This document shows, one piece after another, positions 1 to 11,437 of a stretch of DNA of 64,000 bases. The stretch is from Adineta vaga (Eukaryota > Rotifera), in assembly GCA_021613535.1 (NCBI GenBank), contig CP075493.1:5146001-5210000 (forward strand). The letters are read 5' to 3'. A program made the translations under genes and the position numbers. The notes beneath the pieces are model-generated. The model worked only from the letters and a program-made list of their open reading frames with translations, had not been told where the DNA came from and ran no database searches. Positions within the stretch are counted from its first letter, which is position 1, and the number at the start of each line of letters is the position of its first letter.

Positions 1-494
1 AATTTTAAGAAAGATTTTTGTCTAATCAATCGTATACAAACAATCGTGTGTCAATTTCTTCAATGAGAGAAAAGGAAATAATAGTTCAGTCGGGAAAAGA
101 AGAAGGAAAAAAAGTAGCTTTTCACGCAGCAATTATTTACTCTCTAAAGAACAAAGAGAAAAAAAAGCGAGTTTTTCTTTTCATTCAATTCACTAATAAG
201 TACTGTTCAAGATTTTGATTCATTTATTTGAAAATTATAACTTTACTACCAATAAAAATCGATGCAACGAAAGATATAGTGTAGACATGTATATGACATG
301 CCAATAATAAAAACGATGGTGACAATGGTAATATGGGCTCAGAAGAAACAAAAAATTCACTAGTCTATACCTCAACGATATTTCGTTTTCTGTTCTGTAT
401 ACTTAAGTAGCGTTATTGTGATTTTGATCGACGTCATGCCGATATAATATAACAAATCTATAAAGAAGAGAAGAAGAAGAAGAAGAAAAGTACG
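1..494. other. 5' flank with no recognisable gene
   Basis: AT-rich sequence. The one short open frame near the left edge is lysine-rich, resembles no family I know and lacks splice or homology support. A GAAGAA-rich run lies directly before the ATG of the hexosaminidase gene, probably 5' UTR. Confidence 0.5.
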
Positions 495-2703
495 ATGTTG
501 AAAGCAATAACGACAATCACAAGTTTAACTATAATTTCAGTTTATTTCATACTTCTTTCTCTGACTTATCCATATGTATGTTGGTTTAAACATCGACCAC
601 CCAATGATGATGATTATTTACCACCTCAAATTGCGAAAATTATTAATAGACAAAGAACAAAATTTTGCTCCAAAAAGTATCCACTTAGTCTCATGCCAAT
701 GCCGTCGAAAATAATTATATCCGAGATGCCAAAACTATTCATATTCCTTCGATTATTCGCATCAAAACCACATGTTCTCTAACATTTCCAACGTTAAATT
801 CATCAGAAAATGCTTCATTTATTCTATCAATTGATTATGAAATCGACATGAAAAATAATTCCTATCCCGATTTGGGTATCGATGAATCCTATCAATTGAA
901 TATAACTTCAGAAAATGATGCTTTATTAGTTGCTAAAACATATGTCGGTATTATTCGTGGTCTTTCAACATTTCAACAATTACAATATCAAAAAGAAATA
1001 CCTATTCCACTTTCAATTCATGATCAACCACGCTTTATTTGGCGTGGTTTAATGCTCGATGTTGCACGTCATTTTATTCCAATATCAATGATTAAACAAA
1101 CAATTGATTTAATGAAACTTGTCAAAATGAATGTTTTACATTTACATTTAAGTGATGATCAAGGTTTTCGCATGGAATCGAAACGATTTCCATTACTTCA
1201 TGATTCATTGCTATTCTATTCACAATTAGATATTCGTACTCTAATTGAATATGCTCGAGTACGAGCTATTCGTATTGTACCTGAATTTGATATACCAGCA
1301 CATACAGCTGCATGGTTTGTTGGTTATCCACATTTAGCAAGTAGTCAAAAACGTTCGTATCAATTAGGAAAAACCTGGGGTGTTCAAAATGCCACGATGG
1401 ATGTCACTCGTCAAAGTACATATGATTTTCTTGATCAATTCTTTGCAGAAATGACACAAGTATTTCCGGATAAATATTTTCATATTGGTGGCGATGAATG
1501 TGTACCTTATGAATGGATACAATCGGAATCGATACGAAAATTTCTTCAACAAGAAAAATTGTACAGTCCTCAAAATTTACAAGCATATTTTACAAGACGA
1601 GTAGGAAAATTTCTAGAAAAATATAATCGTACGTATCTTATAAAACATAATAATTGATTGTGCATATATCGTTTTTCTTAGGTACAATGATGGGTTGGGA
1701 TGAAATTAGTACAGGAGATCTATCTAATCAATCTCTAATTCAATCATGGCGTAGTCGAATATCTCTCATAGATGCTGTTCATCGAGGTTACAATGCAATT
1801 CTGTCACATGGTTTCTATCTTGATCATATGTCACCAGCTAGTTTTCATTATAGTAATAATCTACGATTTGATTTTATGCTCAAGAAATCAGAACAAAAAC
1901 GTATTCTTGGTGGTGAAGCTTGTTTATGGACGGAATATATTGATGCAAATATGACACATTCTCGTCTTTGGCCACGAACAGCAGCTATTGCTGAACGATT
2001 ATGGTCATTTCAATATGATCAAATTGAATGTATGTACGATCGACTTTATCAATTAGATAAATATATATTTCATCCAAATGATGAACAATATCGAGAGAGT
2101 TTATCTAAATTCGCATCAAATGTTACTGCTTTGAAATTACTCGCAGATCTATGTGAACCATTAGGTTTACATGGACGTGATCAGAAACGGAACTATACGA
2201 GTCAAACTCCATTGAATCGTTTTGTCGATTTTCTACGACCAGAAAGTGAACAAACTCGACAATTAATAAAAATAACAAATATTTCAATATTATATTCAAC
2301 ATTTCTCTCGTGGAAAAGAAATCAATTCTATATAGATTCAAATGAGACAGAAATTTTACAACTTTCAGAAAATCTCATTCAATTAGGTGATATTGGCATT
2401 CGTCTATTGAAATTAATCGATAAAAATCAAGAACAAACAATCGTTTCATCTCGATGGTATTCTTATCAATTATATCTATTAAAAACATTAGAATATCAAG
2501 TACCAGAAATACGCTTAGCCGGTGTACGTGTTATTAAAGATTTACTTGAACAAATTGATTATTGTGCATTTGATTTCATTAATCTTAGTCTTCTTTTGTT
2601 TTTTCCATTGATTATTATTATCGTACAACGAATTAGTTTTATTCGACGACGTTTACTTTTACCATGTTTACTGTATTGTTTTCACAAATGTGCCCATTTG
2701 TAA
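495..2703 (+). CDS. Beta-N-acetylhexosaminidase (GH20), probable membrane-anchored form, with a frameshift near the N-terminus
   Basis: GH20 enzymes remove terminal GlcNAc/GalNAc from glycans. The catalytic motif HIGGDE (about 1483-1500) carries the adjacent Asp-Glu pair that handles the substrate acetamido group and acts as acid/base. RGLMLDVARHF and GWDE are further GH20 blocks. One intron (1629-1681, 53 nt, phase 1) joins ..KYNR to TMMGWDE. The start at 495 gives a hydrophobic segment at residues 7-25, fitting a signal anchor; a second hydrophobic stretch lies near the C-terminus (about 2575-2640), followed by arginines. The family block ..MPMPSK is in frame 3 but RDAKTIHIPS continues in frame 2, so a 1-nt loss (or 2-nt gain) lies within 689-782. 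No intron explains it. It is either a sequencing error or the start of gene decay; the rest is open and well conserved. Confidence 0.85.
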
Positions 2704-2770
2704 AGTTAGATCTTTTAGAAAATTAAATAAATATTCATTTCAACAATAAAACAAAATACATCTAGATTTA

Positions 2771-3349
2771 TTATTCATCACATGTATACAGTCGTGCACG
2801 AATACGTTCATGAACAAATTCATCTGTTAAATTCCAACCCCATTCAGGTAATAATTGTGGTCGTTTATGTGGAGTTAGAATAATCAATTTTTTTGCAATA
2901 AAACGTAATTGAATCATTACAAGTGGTAAATACGATGGTAAAATAAGATGAGCAGCAAAACTACAAATAATCACATCATAGATTTCATCTTCACTCTCCA
3001 GACAACCATCAGCAATTTGTTCGAATGTCCATTTACCATGAATAGGAGTACCTAGACGTTTTTCATATGCTTCACTTGTATAGGGATCAATTCCATTGAT
3101 CGATTGAAAACCTAATTGACGAAGAATCAATGTAATTTCACCACTACCACATGCTAAATCAAGAATTCGATCTGTAGGTTTTAAATTCCATTTTTTAACA
3201 AGTTGACCAACAATAGTAGTTAGACGATCTTCATGTGGATTTCGATAATCAGCACCGTATTGACTATAATATCCATTGACACCATATTTTTCATAGGCAT
3301 GTCGAATAGCAAATTCTTCGTCATCTTTATCATCATCTTCATTTGACAT
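2771..3349 (-). CDS. Class I SAM-dependent methyltransferase, substrate unknown
   Basis: A Rossmann-type methyltransferase. DRILDLACGSGEIT is the glycine-rich SAM-binding motif I, GIDPYTSEAYEKR fits motif II with an acidic residue for the ribose, and YDVIICSFAAHLI fits motif IV. The start at 3349 (MSNEDDDKDDEEF) gives about 192 aa; the frame stays open upstream to 3472, but that extension is hydrophobic, unlike the family, and I take it as 5' UTR. No intron is seen. The N-terminal block AYEKYGVNGYYSQYGADYRNPHE is distinctive but I cannot tie it to a named subfamily. Stop codons of this gene and the hexosaminidase face each other 67 bp apart. The intronless form and lack of a familiar animal orthologue make foreign origin possible; this is inference only. 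Confidence 0.75.
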   Translation of the reverse strand: MSNEDDDKDDEEFAIRHAYEKYGVNGYYSQYGADYRNPHEDRLTTIVGQLVKKWNLKPTDRILDLACGSGEITLILRQLGFQSINGIDPYTSEAYEKRLGTPIHGKWTFEQIADGCLESEDEIYDVIICSFAAHLILPSYLPLVMIQLRFIAKKLIILTPHKRPQLLPEWGWNLTDEFVHERIRARLYTCDE

Positions 3350-3569
3350 GATTGATTTCTCGTTACTTGCGATTTGCGAAAGAAAAGGAAAGGAAAGGGA
3401 ACTACACAGGATGATGATATAGTTGGGTATTCGAATACATGAATCAGAAGATGGATTGACAATAGAGGACACTAGTTTATTTTTTAATTATATTCATTGA
3501 TATACACTAAGAAAAATACGACAATATGTAATAGTAAAATAGAATAAAAGAAAAAAAATATATGATGAA

Positions 3570-4010
3570 CTAATAAGTTTCATTTAACATATTTTGAAGT
3601 GCTTCAATATAATCGACGGCTGCACGAAGTGTTTGAACTTTGGATATTCGAGATGAATTTCTTGTTGTATCATATTGCTCTTTCGTTTCACGTGATGTTG
3701 TTGAATTTGAATCAATAGGTAAAAGTTGTTGAAGTGTATAAAAAGCTTGATTAACATCTTGAACACGCAATCGTTCACGTTGATTGCGTCGTTGAACAAC
3801 ATGTTGAGGACGAAGATGATGTGGAATATGTTTTGATCGTCGTGATGATTTCTTTTTCGTATCAGTTGAATGAAAATTCTGATCAGATCTTGGATATATA
3901 TTTTCCATATATATGGATTGATTTTCATAATAATAGCAATCATAATAAGGTTCATATGAATAATCAGGTATATTGTTTGATATCGATTGCAAAGGTACTC
4001 GTGAAAACAT
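3570..4010 (-). CDS. bHLH transcription factor, achaete-scute (Ascl) type
   Basis: The protein is 146 aa with a C-terminal bHLH domain. The basic region RRNQRERLRVQDVNQAF matches the Ascl pattern (R-R-N-x-R-E-R-x-R-V-x-x-V-N). Helix 1 runs into LQQLLP, the loop is a Ser/Thr-rich spacer, and helix 2 is ISKVQTLRAAVDYIEALQ, which fits Ascl KVETLRSAVEYIRALQ. Family members dimerise with E proteins, bind E-boxes and drive neural fate. The N-terminal half is Tyr/Asn-rich without a known domain. The ORF is a single exon from 4010 to a stop at 3570, and ends four residues after helix 2, so it lacks the C-terminal tail seen in many Ascl proteins. Confidence 0.85.
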   Translation of the reverse strand: MFSRVPLQSISNNIPDYSYEPYYDCYYYENQSIYMENIYPRSDQNFHSTDTKKKSSRRSKHIPHHLRPQHVVQRRNQRERLRVQDVNQAFYTLQQLLPIDSNSTTSRETKEQYDTTRNSSRISKVQTLRAAVDYIEALQNMLNETY

Positions 4011-5687
4011 ATTGTGCAGTAGTTAACTTAAAAAGAGATGAGTTTAAATATATCTCGGTGATTTCTTTTTCTCTCTCCCTCTCCCTCTCTCTCTTCTCAT
4101 TAATGAGCTAGAATTGATGAGATTTTAAATGTTTGTCTCTTTTTCTTCCCGTACGCGCATGTGTTGAGCAAAACAACAATTTCACACATACGCACATTTA
4201 CGAGCCTTGTAATTATTTCGGTGACATCACTCTGATCAGTTATCTTGAGAATGTATATGCATTACGATGAGATTATTGTCAATCATTAATGTGAAAGATG
4301 GAAAATCAAAAGAAAGAGGATGAATTTGATTTGCACATTCTTTGATCGTCATTCGATGATAGAATGGAAAACAATGTGTGATAATTATCTCAAGTGATTT
4401 AAAAAACGAAAAATGAATGCAACTATGTCTATAAATATGTAATAGTTGAGCAGGTGTTTTCTTCATTTCTCTAAATAGAATTTCGTTAATCATCACTGAG
4501 AATCTCGAAAAAATCGATTTCTAATGTAGTGTTTACATCAATAATAACCAAATAAACATATAGTATCTTCGATGTAATTGAGCTTATAATTACGTCTAAG
4601 TTCTATTATTGTCGATGTATTCTAGTTAGAATTTATTCATAAAAGATATCTATTCGACTTGAATTGAAGGTGTTGTGTTCGAAGTATACAAAGTGACACT
4701 TCAAAGGAAAGTGATTGATGGTCTCTCAAAGATCAGAATGATTATAGATTTTTGAAAACTGTAAAGAAAACGAATGTTATTTTTGACTTTTTCAATAGTT
4801 ATCAATGCATACATGTTTTCATTGTTTGTATTCGAATAATTAAAAGATATTATTCTTTATGGAGTGTTGTTAATTATCTGCTTATAGAAGCCTCAAGCGA
4901 TGTTTAAATTACACTAGAAATCAATATTCAAAAAGATAATGATGAGAACACATATATTCGTAAATAATATCTACACTGAAAAAATAATTCATAATTGTAT
5001 CATTAGTTTAATATATTCAAATTTTCACAACTAATTAACGTGTGATACTTCTGTCGACATTTTTTTCTTCTTCTAATGGCCAACTGTTAATCTATTAAAT
5101 ATATACACATATGTCATTCATATATATATGTAAAGAACAGGCAGATTATGTTTTCTTTCTGTTGTCTGTTCTTCTTCGTTGTTCATTCGTCAAATAAAGT
5201 TTATCATTTCTAGTCGAGATATCAAGGTCAAATGAATATTTTCTTCTTTTTTCCTCAATCCAGACAATTGTCTGTAATATCTATATTCTCTAACTGATTT
5301 TCCTAATAAAAAAACCATACGTAGTAAGTTATAGTTTTCTTCTTGAAAAGAAAATCTTTCTGAGAAAACGAAGAGATAATGTATGTCTTCAATGTTATTT
5401 CTATTGATAAGAATGCTGAAGGAAAAAAAGAAGAAGAAGAAGGAAAGATAGCTAGTGATATTAAGAATTTTCATCGATTGATTTTCCTTCTGTTATTCAT
5501 TCAACATAAGTATTATCTGGAATACTTCCGTTTCTTATCTTTGTATTAATAAATAATCATAGTATTTTGCGCATGTAATTAGCAATGTCCCTATTAGAGA
5601 ATGTTAGTGTTTCTTGCTGTTATTTGGAAGAAAAGAAGGAAATATTGAATTACTCTGTTTGTTTTCTTTTATACATTAGAAAAAAAA
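4011..5687. other. Intergenic region between divergently oriented bHLH and stomatin genes
   Basis: About 1.7 kb upstream of both genes. It holds a CT-rich tract (about 4070-4095) directly upstream of the bHLH gene and TA-rich runs (about 5100-5130). Small open frames here show no family resemblance. Its position before a developmental transcription factor suggests regulatory DNA, but no specific site can be called. Confidence 0.45.
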
Positions 5688-7011
5688 ATGCTACCAACAT
5701 CATCAACACCGAAAGATGAAATATATCCGTTAGGTAAATTTGTGATCGATCGTTCTTTTTCTTCTTCTTTATAATGAATTCAATTTTCAGCTCATATGCA
5801 TCCGACAACAACCAGAATGGATATTGTTACAAGTATGTGAGAATGAATCGATTGGGATCTTTAATAATCGTTTTCTATCTATTTATATTTAGAAGCCAAT
5901 CATAATATTGATATATGCACTTGGATTATAATTGGTTTTTCATATATTTTAATGATTGTTACATTTCCATTTTCATTATGTTTTTGCATTCGAGTTTGTT
6001 TTTATATTCTGTGTAATAACTATTCGTTATATTTTTCGTCTACATAGATTGTTCAAGAATATGAACGTGCAGTTATTTTTCGCCTTGGTCGAATTTTAAC
6101 AGGTATGCTTTCAATAGAGGATTGAATAGATATAATTCGTTGTTTTTCAGATGGTGCTAAAGGACCAGGTCTTTTTTTTATGGTACCTTGTATTGACAGA
6201 ATCATTAAAATTGATTTACGGACAGCAACATTTAATGTACCACCTCAAGAAGTAAAATGAATATTCTTCTACAAATCTCGTCAATATAAAACTACATTCA
6301 TAGGTATTAACACGTGATTCTGTAACGGTTTCTGTTGATGCAGTTGTGTACAGTCGAATTTTTAATCCAGTAAGTAGAACATTTTTTTATTAATTATGTA
6401 GGTTTACATGGTGTATCTTTTAGGTCATTAGTGTAATCAATGTAAAAAATACTCAATATGCGACACAATTACTTGCACAAACAACATTACGTAATATGCT
6501 TGGAACAAAGACACTTCAAGAAATTCTTAGTGATCGTGAAACAATTGCACATAATATGCAAGCGCATCTTGATCAAGGAACAGGTCCATGGGGTGTCAAA
6601 GTTGAACGTGTTGAAATGTATGTTTTCTCTCGTCTAATAATTCGAATAATAAAGAATTGGTGATTTTTCTGTTATTTCTAGTACGGATGTTCGATTACCA
6701 CACTCGATGCAACGATCGATGGCTGCTGAAGCTGAAGCAAGTCGTGAAGCACGTGCAAAAGTGATTGCTGCCGAAGGTGAACAAAAGGCGTCTCGACAAT
6801 TGAAAGAAGCAGCTGATGTTATCGCTACATCACCTATTGCTTTGCAATTACGATATTTACAAACATTAACACAAATATCAGCAGAAAAGAATTCGACGAT
6901 TATCTTTCCTATTCCTGGTTTGTTTGAAATCGAAAATCCGTTTCTTTTTAAATTTGGATTCTGTTTTTCTATTTAGTTGAATTTCTTAATCTAGTCAAAC
7001 ATCCAATGTGA
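5688..7011 (+). CDS. Stomatin/podocin-type SPFH membrane protein, copy A
   Basis: Stomatins are integral membrane scaffolds with a hairpin membrane segment and an SPFH domain; they oligomerise and regulate channels. The exons can be joined with consistent phases: 5688-5733, about 5791-5832, about 5896-5999 (hydrophobic hairpin [17 protein letters not shown]), 6050 onward ([17 protein letters not shown]), 6151 onward ([18 protein letters not shown]), 6303 onward ([19 protein letters not shown]), 6425 onward ([24 protein letters not shown]), about 6682-6917 ([21 protein letters not shown]) and 6977-7011. All hallmark stomatin blocks are present and the frame is intact. The exon covering 6707-6917 is about 97% identical in DNA to copy B 1.7 kb downstream, while other exons differ far more. 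Confidence 0.9.
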
Positions 7012-7386
7012 AGAAAATTATCAAATGAATAATACTCTTTTTGTGTGCTAGTCTTGTTGTTTATGTAATGAATAAAAAGAAAAAGTTGAATTTAGTTCTT
7101 CAGAATAGAACTATTTTCTCAATGACTGATGCATCCTCTTCATCTCAATATTTTCTTCACCTAGAAAGGAAAAAGAAACCTTCCTTTACTTTTCCGTAAT
7201 TGTCATTTGATGCAAACCTTTTTCTTTTTCAAATGTCATACCTACGTCAAAATGAAGAATAAAACGATGCTATAAAAGGAAAAATATAATTATCTCCGAG
7301 AATAATAAAGAAAAGAAAAGAAAATGTCAGGCGTCAGTTTATTTTTCATCGTTGAACTTTGATATGACAGTATAAAGTAGAGTAAG
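7012..7386. other. Spacer between tandem stomatin genes
   Basis: 375 bp of AT-rich DNA between the stop of copy A and the ATG of copy B. A GAAAAGAAAAGAAAA run lies near 7310. AATAAA is present near 7070, a plausible polyadenylation signal for copy A. Nothing else is seen. Confidence 0.5.
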
Positions 7387-8725
7387 ATGGCAACAACAGT
7401 CGATTTAGTAGATGAAACTCGATCATTGAACAAGGAAAGTTAGTTGAATATGTTTTTTTTATCTCGATTGAAAAAATAGATAAATTTTTGCAATGAAATT
7501 TTTAGATCGTATTCATCCGATAAATACAACAACTGTATCTGATCAGACCAAAACACGATTCAGTAGATTATATGCCTATTAGTTGCTAGGGAAACTTTTT
7601 CTTTGTTGTAGGAAAAGAAGAAGAACCAGAAGAAACGACTAATTTTGATGCATGCGGTTGGATATTGATTGTCGTGTCGTATATTTTGGTCACATTGACT
7701 TTTCCTATTGCTGCATTCTTCTGTATTAATGTAAGTTTTGAGTAAAATGAGGTTCAGTGATATGCTGAGAATCTCATTCATTAGGTTGTTCAAGAATACC
7801 AACGAGCAGTTATTTTTCGTCTTGGACGAATTTTACAAGGTAAATCTCGATGTCAAACAATGATTCTATAAGAAAACTGACATTTAGGTGGTGCGAAAGG
7901 TCCTGGCCTATTCTTCATATTACCTTGTATTGACAATATTGTTAAAGTTGATTTACGTACAACTACATTCAGTGTACCACCTCATGAAGTAAATAGAAAC
8001 AATACACGTTTTAATTCTACATTTTATACAAATTTCTTAGATTTTAACACGCGATTCGGTTACAGTTACTGTTGATGCTGTGATTTATAGTCGTATTTTT
8101 GATCCAGTAATTGTCATCGATGAATGAATGATCATAAATATTCATTTTTTCTCTAGATTGCTAGTGTAACGAAAATCAGTAATATTGATTCTGCTACACA
8201 ATTACTTGCGCAAACAACACTACGTAATTTACTTGGAACAAAGACACTTCATGATATTTTAACGGACCGTGAAGGAATAGCAACGAGTATGGAAGCACAA
8301 CTTGTTGAAGGAACAGGTCCATGGGGTGTCAAAGTTGAACGTGTTGAAATGTATATCGACCATTTTTTCTATGAATAGTTTGAGAATGTTTTACTATTTA
8401 GTAAGGATGTTCGATTACCGCAATCGATGCAACGATCGATGGCTGCTGAAGCTGAAGCAAGTCGTGAAGCACGTGCAAAAGTGATTTCTGCCGAAGGTGA
8501 ACAAAAGGCGTCTCGACAATTGAAAGAAGCAGCTGATGTTATCGCATCATCACCCACTGCTTTGCAATTACGATATTTACAAACGTTAACACAAATATCA
8601 GCAGAAAAGAATTCGACGATTATCTTTCCAATTCCTGGTAAAAATTTTTGTTTTCTTTCAAATCTATTTCTACCGTATTTTGATCTTTAGTTGATTTACT
8701 ACAAGGTTTCAAACAAGGACATTAA
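7387..8725 (+). CDS. Stomatin/podocin-type SPFH membrane protein, copy B
   Basis: A tandem paralogue of copy A with the same product type. The start at 7387 ([17 protein letters not shown]) is followed by an intron; then exons carry the pre-hairpin acidic stretch, [24 protein letters not shown] (membrane hairpin, 7660-7730), [80 protein letters not shown] and [21 protein letters not shown], ending at [11 protein letters not shown]. The VDLL ending is closer to typical stomatins than copy A's VEFL. All introns are short. The frame is intact, so both copies look functional; the N-terminal exons differ strongly in sequence and length, so the two may differ in targeting. Confidence 0.9.
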
Positions 8726-9042
8726 TAAAATTCAATGAATACTCATGATTAATATATTGATATTATGAATAATTGCTTTTCGTATTTTTTCGATTGTAAG
8801 TGTTGTAGTATATCAAGGTTTGAAAGTCTCGACATGATTATTTTATATTATTCATGCTCAAATGATTTTATATAATTGTTGTCGCGTCGTAGACTTTCGA
8901 ACAAGAAATTTCATCACTCTCATCTTTATTATTAATTGAAATTATGAAAAGTTTTCTTTACAAATAATCTGTGAAAATAAAAATCAGTCTCGAACACAAT
9001 TTCATCCCCACCGGTGATTGTTTCTCTTAAAATGAATTCACT
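8726..9042. other. Convergent intergenic spacer
   Basis: 317 bp between the 3' ends of stomatin B (plus) and the seven-TM receptor (minus). AT-rich, with AATAAA-like signals shortly after the stomatin stop. No gene seen. Confidence 0.5.
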
Positions 9043-10289
9043 CTATTTCATTGTATTAGTCGGAAGTGCAGAAGTTGATAAAAGTAAATATTCACTTGTT
9101 AACGTTTCACAACTTGATGCATCTGTTACAATTGTTGGTAATATTTTGGGCGGTATTTCATTCGATATTGTACTTATTAACGTTGGACATAAACTATCTG
9201 CACTTAATGTTGAATGACATGTTTGAGAATTGATTTGTTTCGTTGTTGGTATGGGTGATGAAATCGTTATCGATGTTAAATTTTCACAAGATGCTGTTAA
9301 ATTACGTTTAATATACGCAGCCATGAATACACGTTGTTGCTCTTTGGTCAAGGATAAACATTTGAATGTCATTTTACTAGACTAAAAAATCAACATTATA
9401 GGAATTTTAATCCACATGAAGACAAACAACACAAAAATTCTCATACCTTATTACGTACATGACCTTTACTTGAACAAACTTTTTCGAGAAAAACTTCTTC
9501 GTAAAGAAAAGGTCCAAGAAATGTGTAGACAAAAAATAAATTGCCAAATGCAAGAATAGAATTATTATTGATATAAAATGTTACTAATGATCGTATTGGA
9601 CTAAAGAGATATAAACATATCCATGTAATCGTTATAGATAAAGCAAGAAGACTGGTTAACAAGTAGATAAGATCATTTCGATAATTATATAAATGATATC
9701 GTATACTTGATTGAAATGAAAAAAGAAATAATAAGAAAAAATTCAATGATAATGAACAAAGAAATAAGGGTCGTGAACATTCGTTTGAACATTGATCAAA
9801 ACTGTCTTCATAATTATGATAATTGTAAAACCAAATAATAAGAATGCCAGTTTGAATTAAAATAACAAGAAGAAACAAAAGAAATGAACTCAATGAAATT
9901 AAATAGGTTTTTTTTGTTGAAGAATTCGCCATTTTAAATAACCATTGATGTGCAAAATGAATATTAAAACCAAGTAAAAGAAAAAACGGAAAAATCTGTA
10001 GGGAAATGGATTGAATTGTACAGATCCAATTTCGTGATACTTCAGGACGAAAAAGAAATGTCATTGAAGATAATAAAACGAGTAGAAGAGATAATTGTGA
10101 AATAAAAATATAAATTGTTGTTGATGAATGACGATGATTTCGTATATAAAATATCATATATGACAAATAAAGGATCAAACCAATGATAATAAGACCGATT
10201 AAACCATAAGATGGGAGATCAATTATGAAAATCGATGATGAAGAAGAAGACGACGAATTCGTGATACACATGATTGAGAAAGACAACAA
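9043..10289 (-). CDS. Seven-transmembrane receptor, family C GPCR-like 7TM core
   Basis: Two exons (9447-10289 and 9043-9381; intron 9382-9446, phase 0) encode about 394 aa. Seven hydrophobic helices are visible: residues about 24-50, 59-83, 92-117, 130-155, 175-197, 205-229 and 246-268. WIC at the start of TM3 and CSNEC in the loop before TM5 supply the conserved cysteines for an extracellular disulfide. The short Ser-rich N-terminus has no ligand-binding Venus-flytrap domain. FGNLFFVYTFLGPFLYEEVF in TM7 and LGFNIHFAHQWLF after TM3 remind me of metabotropic-glutamate-like cores, hence the family C call, which is tentative. The C-terminal tail is cytosolic and Thr/Ser-rich. Ligand unknown. 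Confidence 0.65.
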
Positions 10290-11437
10290 ATCTAGAAGAA
10301 GAAATACTACTAAGTACCGATATTTTAGTAAATATGTACATTACGAGCGATAAAATAATTGTACGTCGTGATGATGACACTCGCGTACTAATGATACTTG
10401 AAAATGGTTCAACGATCGATGTACATATATATTTGTTCGATTTTTTTTCTCATTCTTTCTTTCGTTCGTTCTTATTCAACATTTTGTCTGTACTTTTATA
10501 CAGAACATATCTTTTTCTCCTTCGTCTCTCTCGCTCTCTGTGATGTTGTACAGTCGCCTCCTACTATCATTTTCGTTGTCGCTGTCTATGTCATCGTCGC
10601 ACGCCGAAGACAATCGTAAAAAATCGTCCATAGTTTCTCCTTCTCTTCGTTCACGTAATTTAACGCTTTTGTTCTTTCTTTCTTTCATTCTTTCAATATA
10701 CATTTGAAAATTTTTCGTTTGTTTTTTACTTAACAACACCTTAAATGAAGAGAAGTAAAGCTGCTAGTATATATACTGAATTACTACGTTTGATATTCCT
10801 CCTCTTTTTGTCTCTAGTACAAAAGGTTTCACATATATATATAAATCATTGTTTATACAACTCTAATCTCGAATTGTGTGTTTCGTAGAGGGTGAAGACA
10901 TAGAATGATTCATGAACGAAGAAAATATTCAATCGGTACCTTTTTTTGTATAACCTTGAGAAGTAGGAAAAAAAACGACGTCAATTGGTCAACTACTTTT
11001 TCTTACCTTGATTGTATAGGTACATGGAAAAGAGAAGTTACAATATAGGCGTGAAGAGTTGCTTTAAGGAAGAAAGAAGAAATGTGTGAAGGTAAATTCT
11101 CTTCAGATATGAACATAATAATTATAAATATTTATGATAGATACAAGTACTTTTTCAGAAGTGATCTTCAAATTAATTGTATAAATCAACAAAGGAAGTT
11201 TTCTTTTTCTCCTCCTTCTTTCTCTTTTTCTTTTTGAAAATAAAGCTTCTGTTACGTAATCGGAGAAGAATAAAGCTGCTTACAATTAATTTCCACATCA
11301 TACAAATGAACCTACTTTGGTCTTCTTAAAGGATTTAATCTTCTATATTAAACTAATCATTGTTATTCTATTGATAATGTTAGATTGATTTATTATGAAA
11401 GAAGAAAAAAATATGTTTTATTGTACAGATTAAATTT
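10290..11437. other. Intergenic region upstream of the receptor gene and downstream of the caspase gene
   Basis: About 1.15 kb. A charged minus-strand open frame at 10476-10739 (rich in Arg/Glu/Asp) has no known domain and is probably chance or UTR. CT-rich tracts occur near 10520-10540. No gene is supported. Confidence 0.4.

Noticed and set aside
1364-1586. Minus-strand open frames within the hexosaminidase gene
   Set aside because: They mirror the conserved GH20 coding frame and have no domain or splice support.
10476-10739. Charged minus-strand open frame upstream of the seven-TM receptor
   Set aside because: Low-complexity Arg/Glu/Asp composition, no domain, no splice link to the receptor exons that I can justify.
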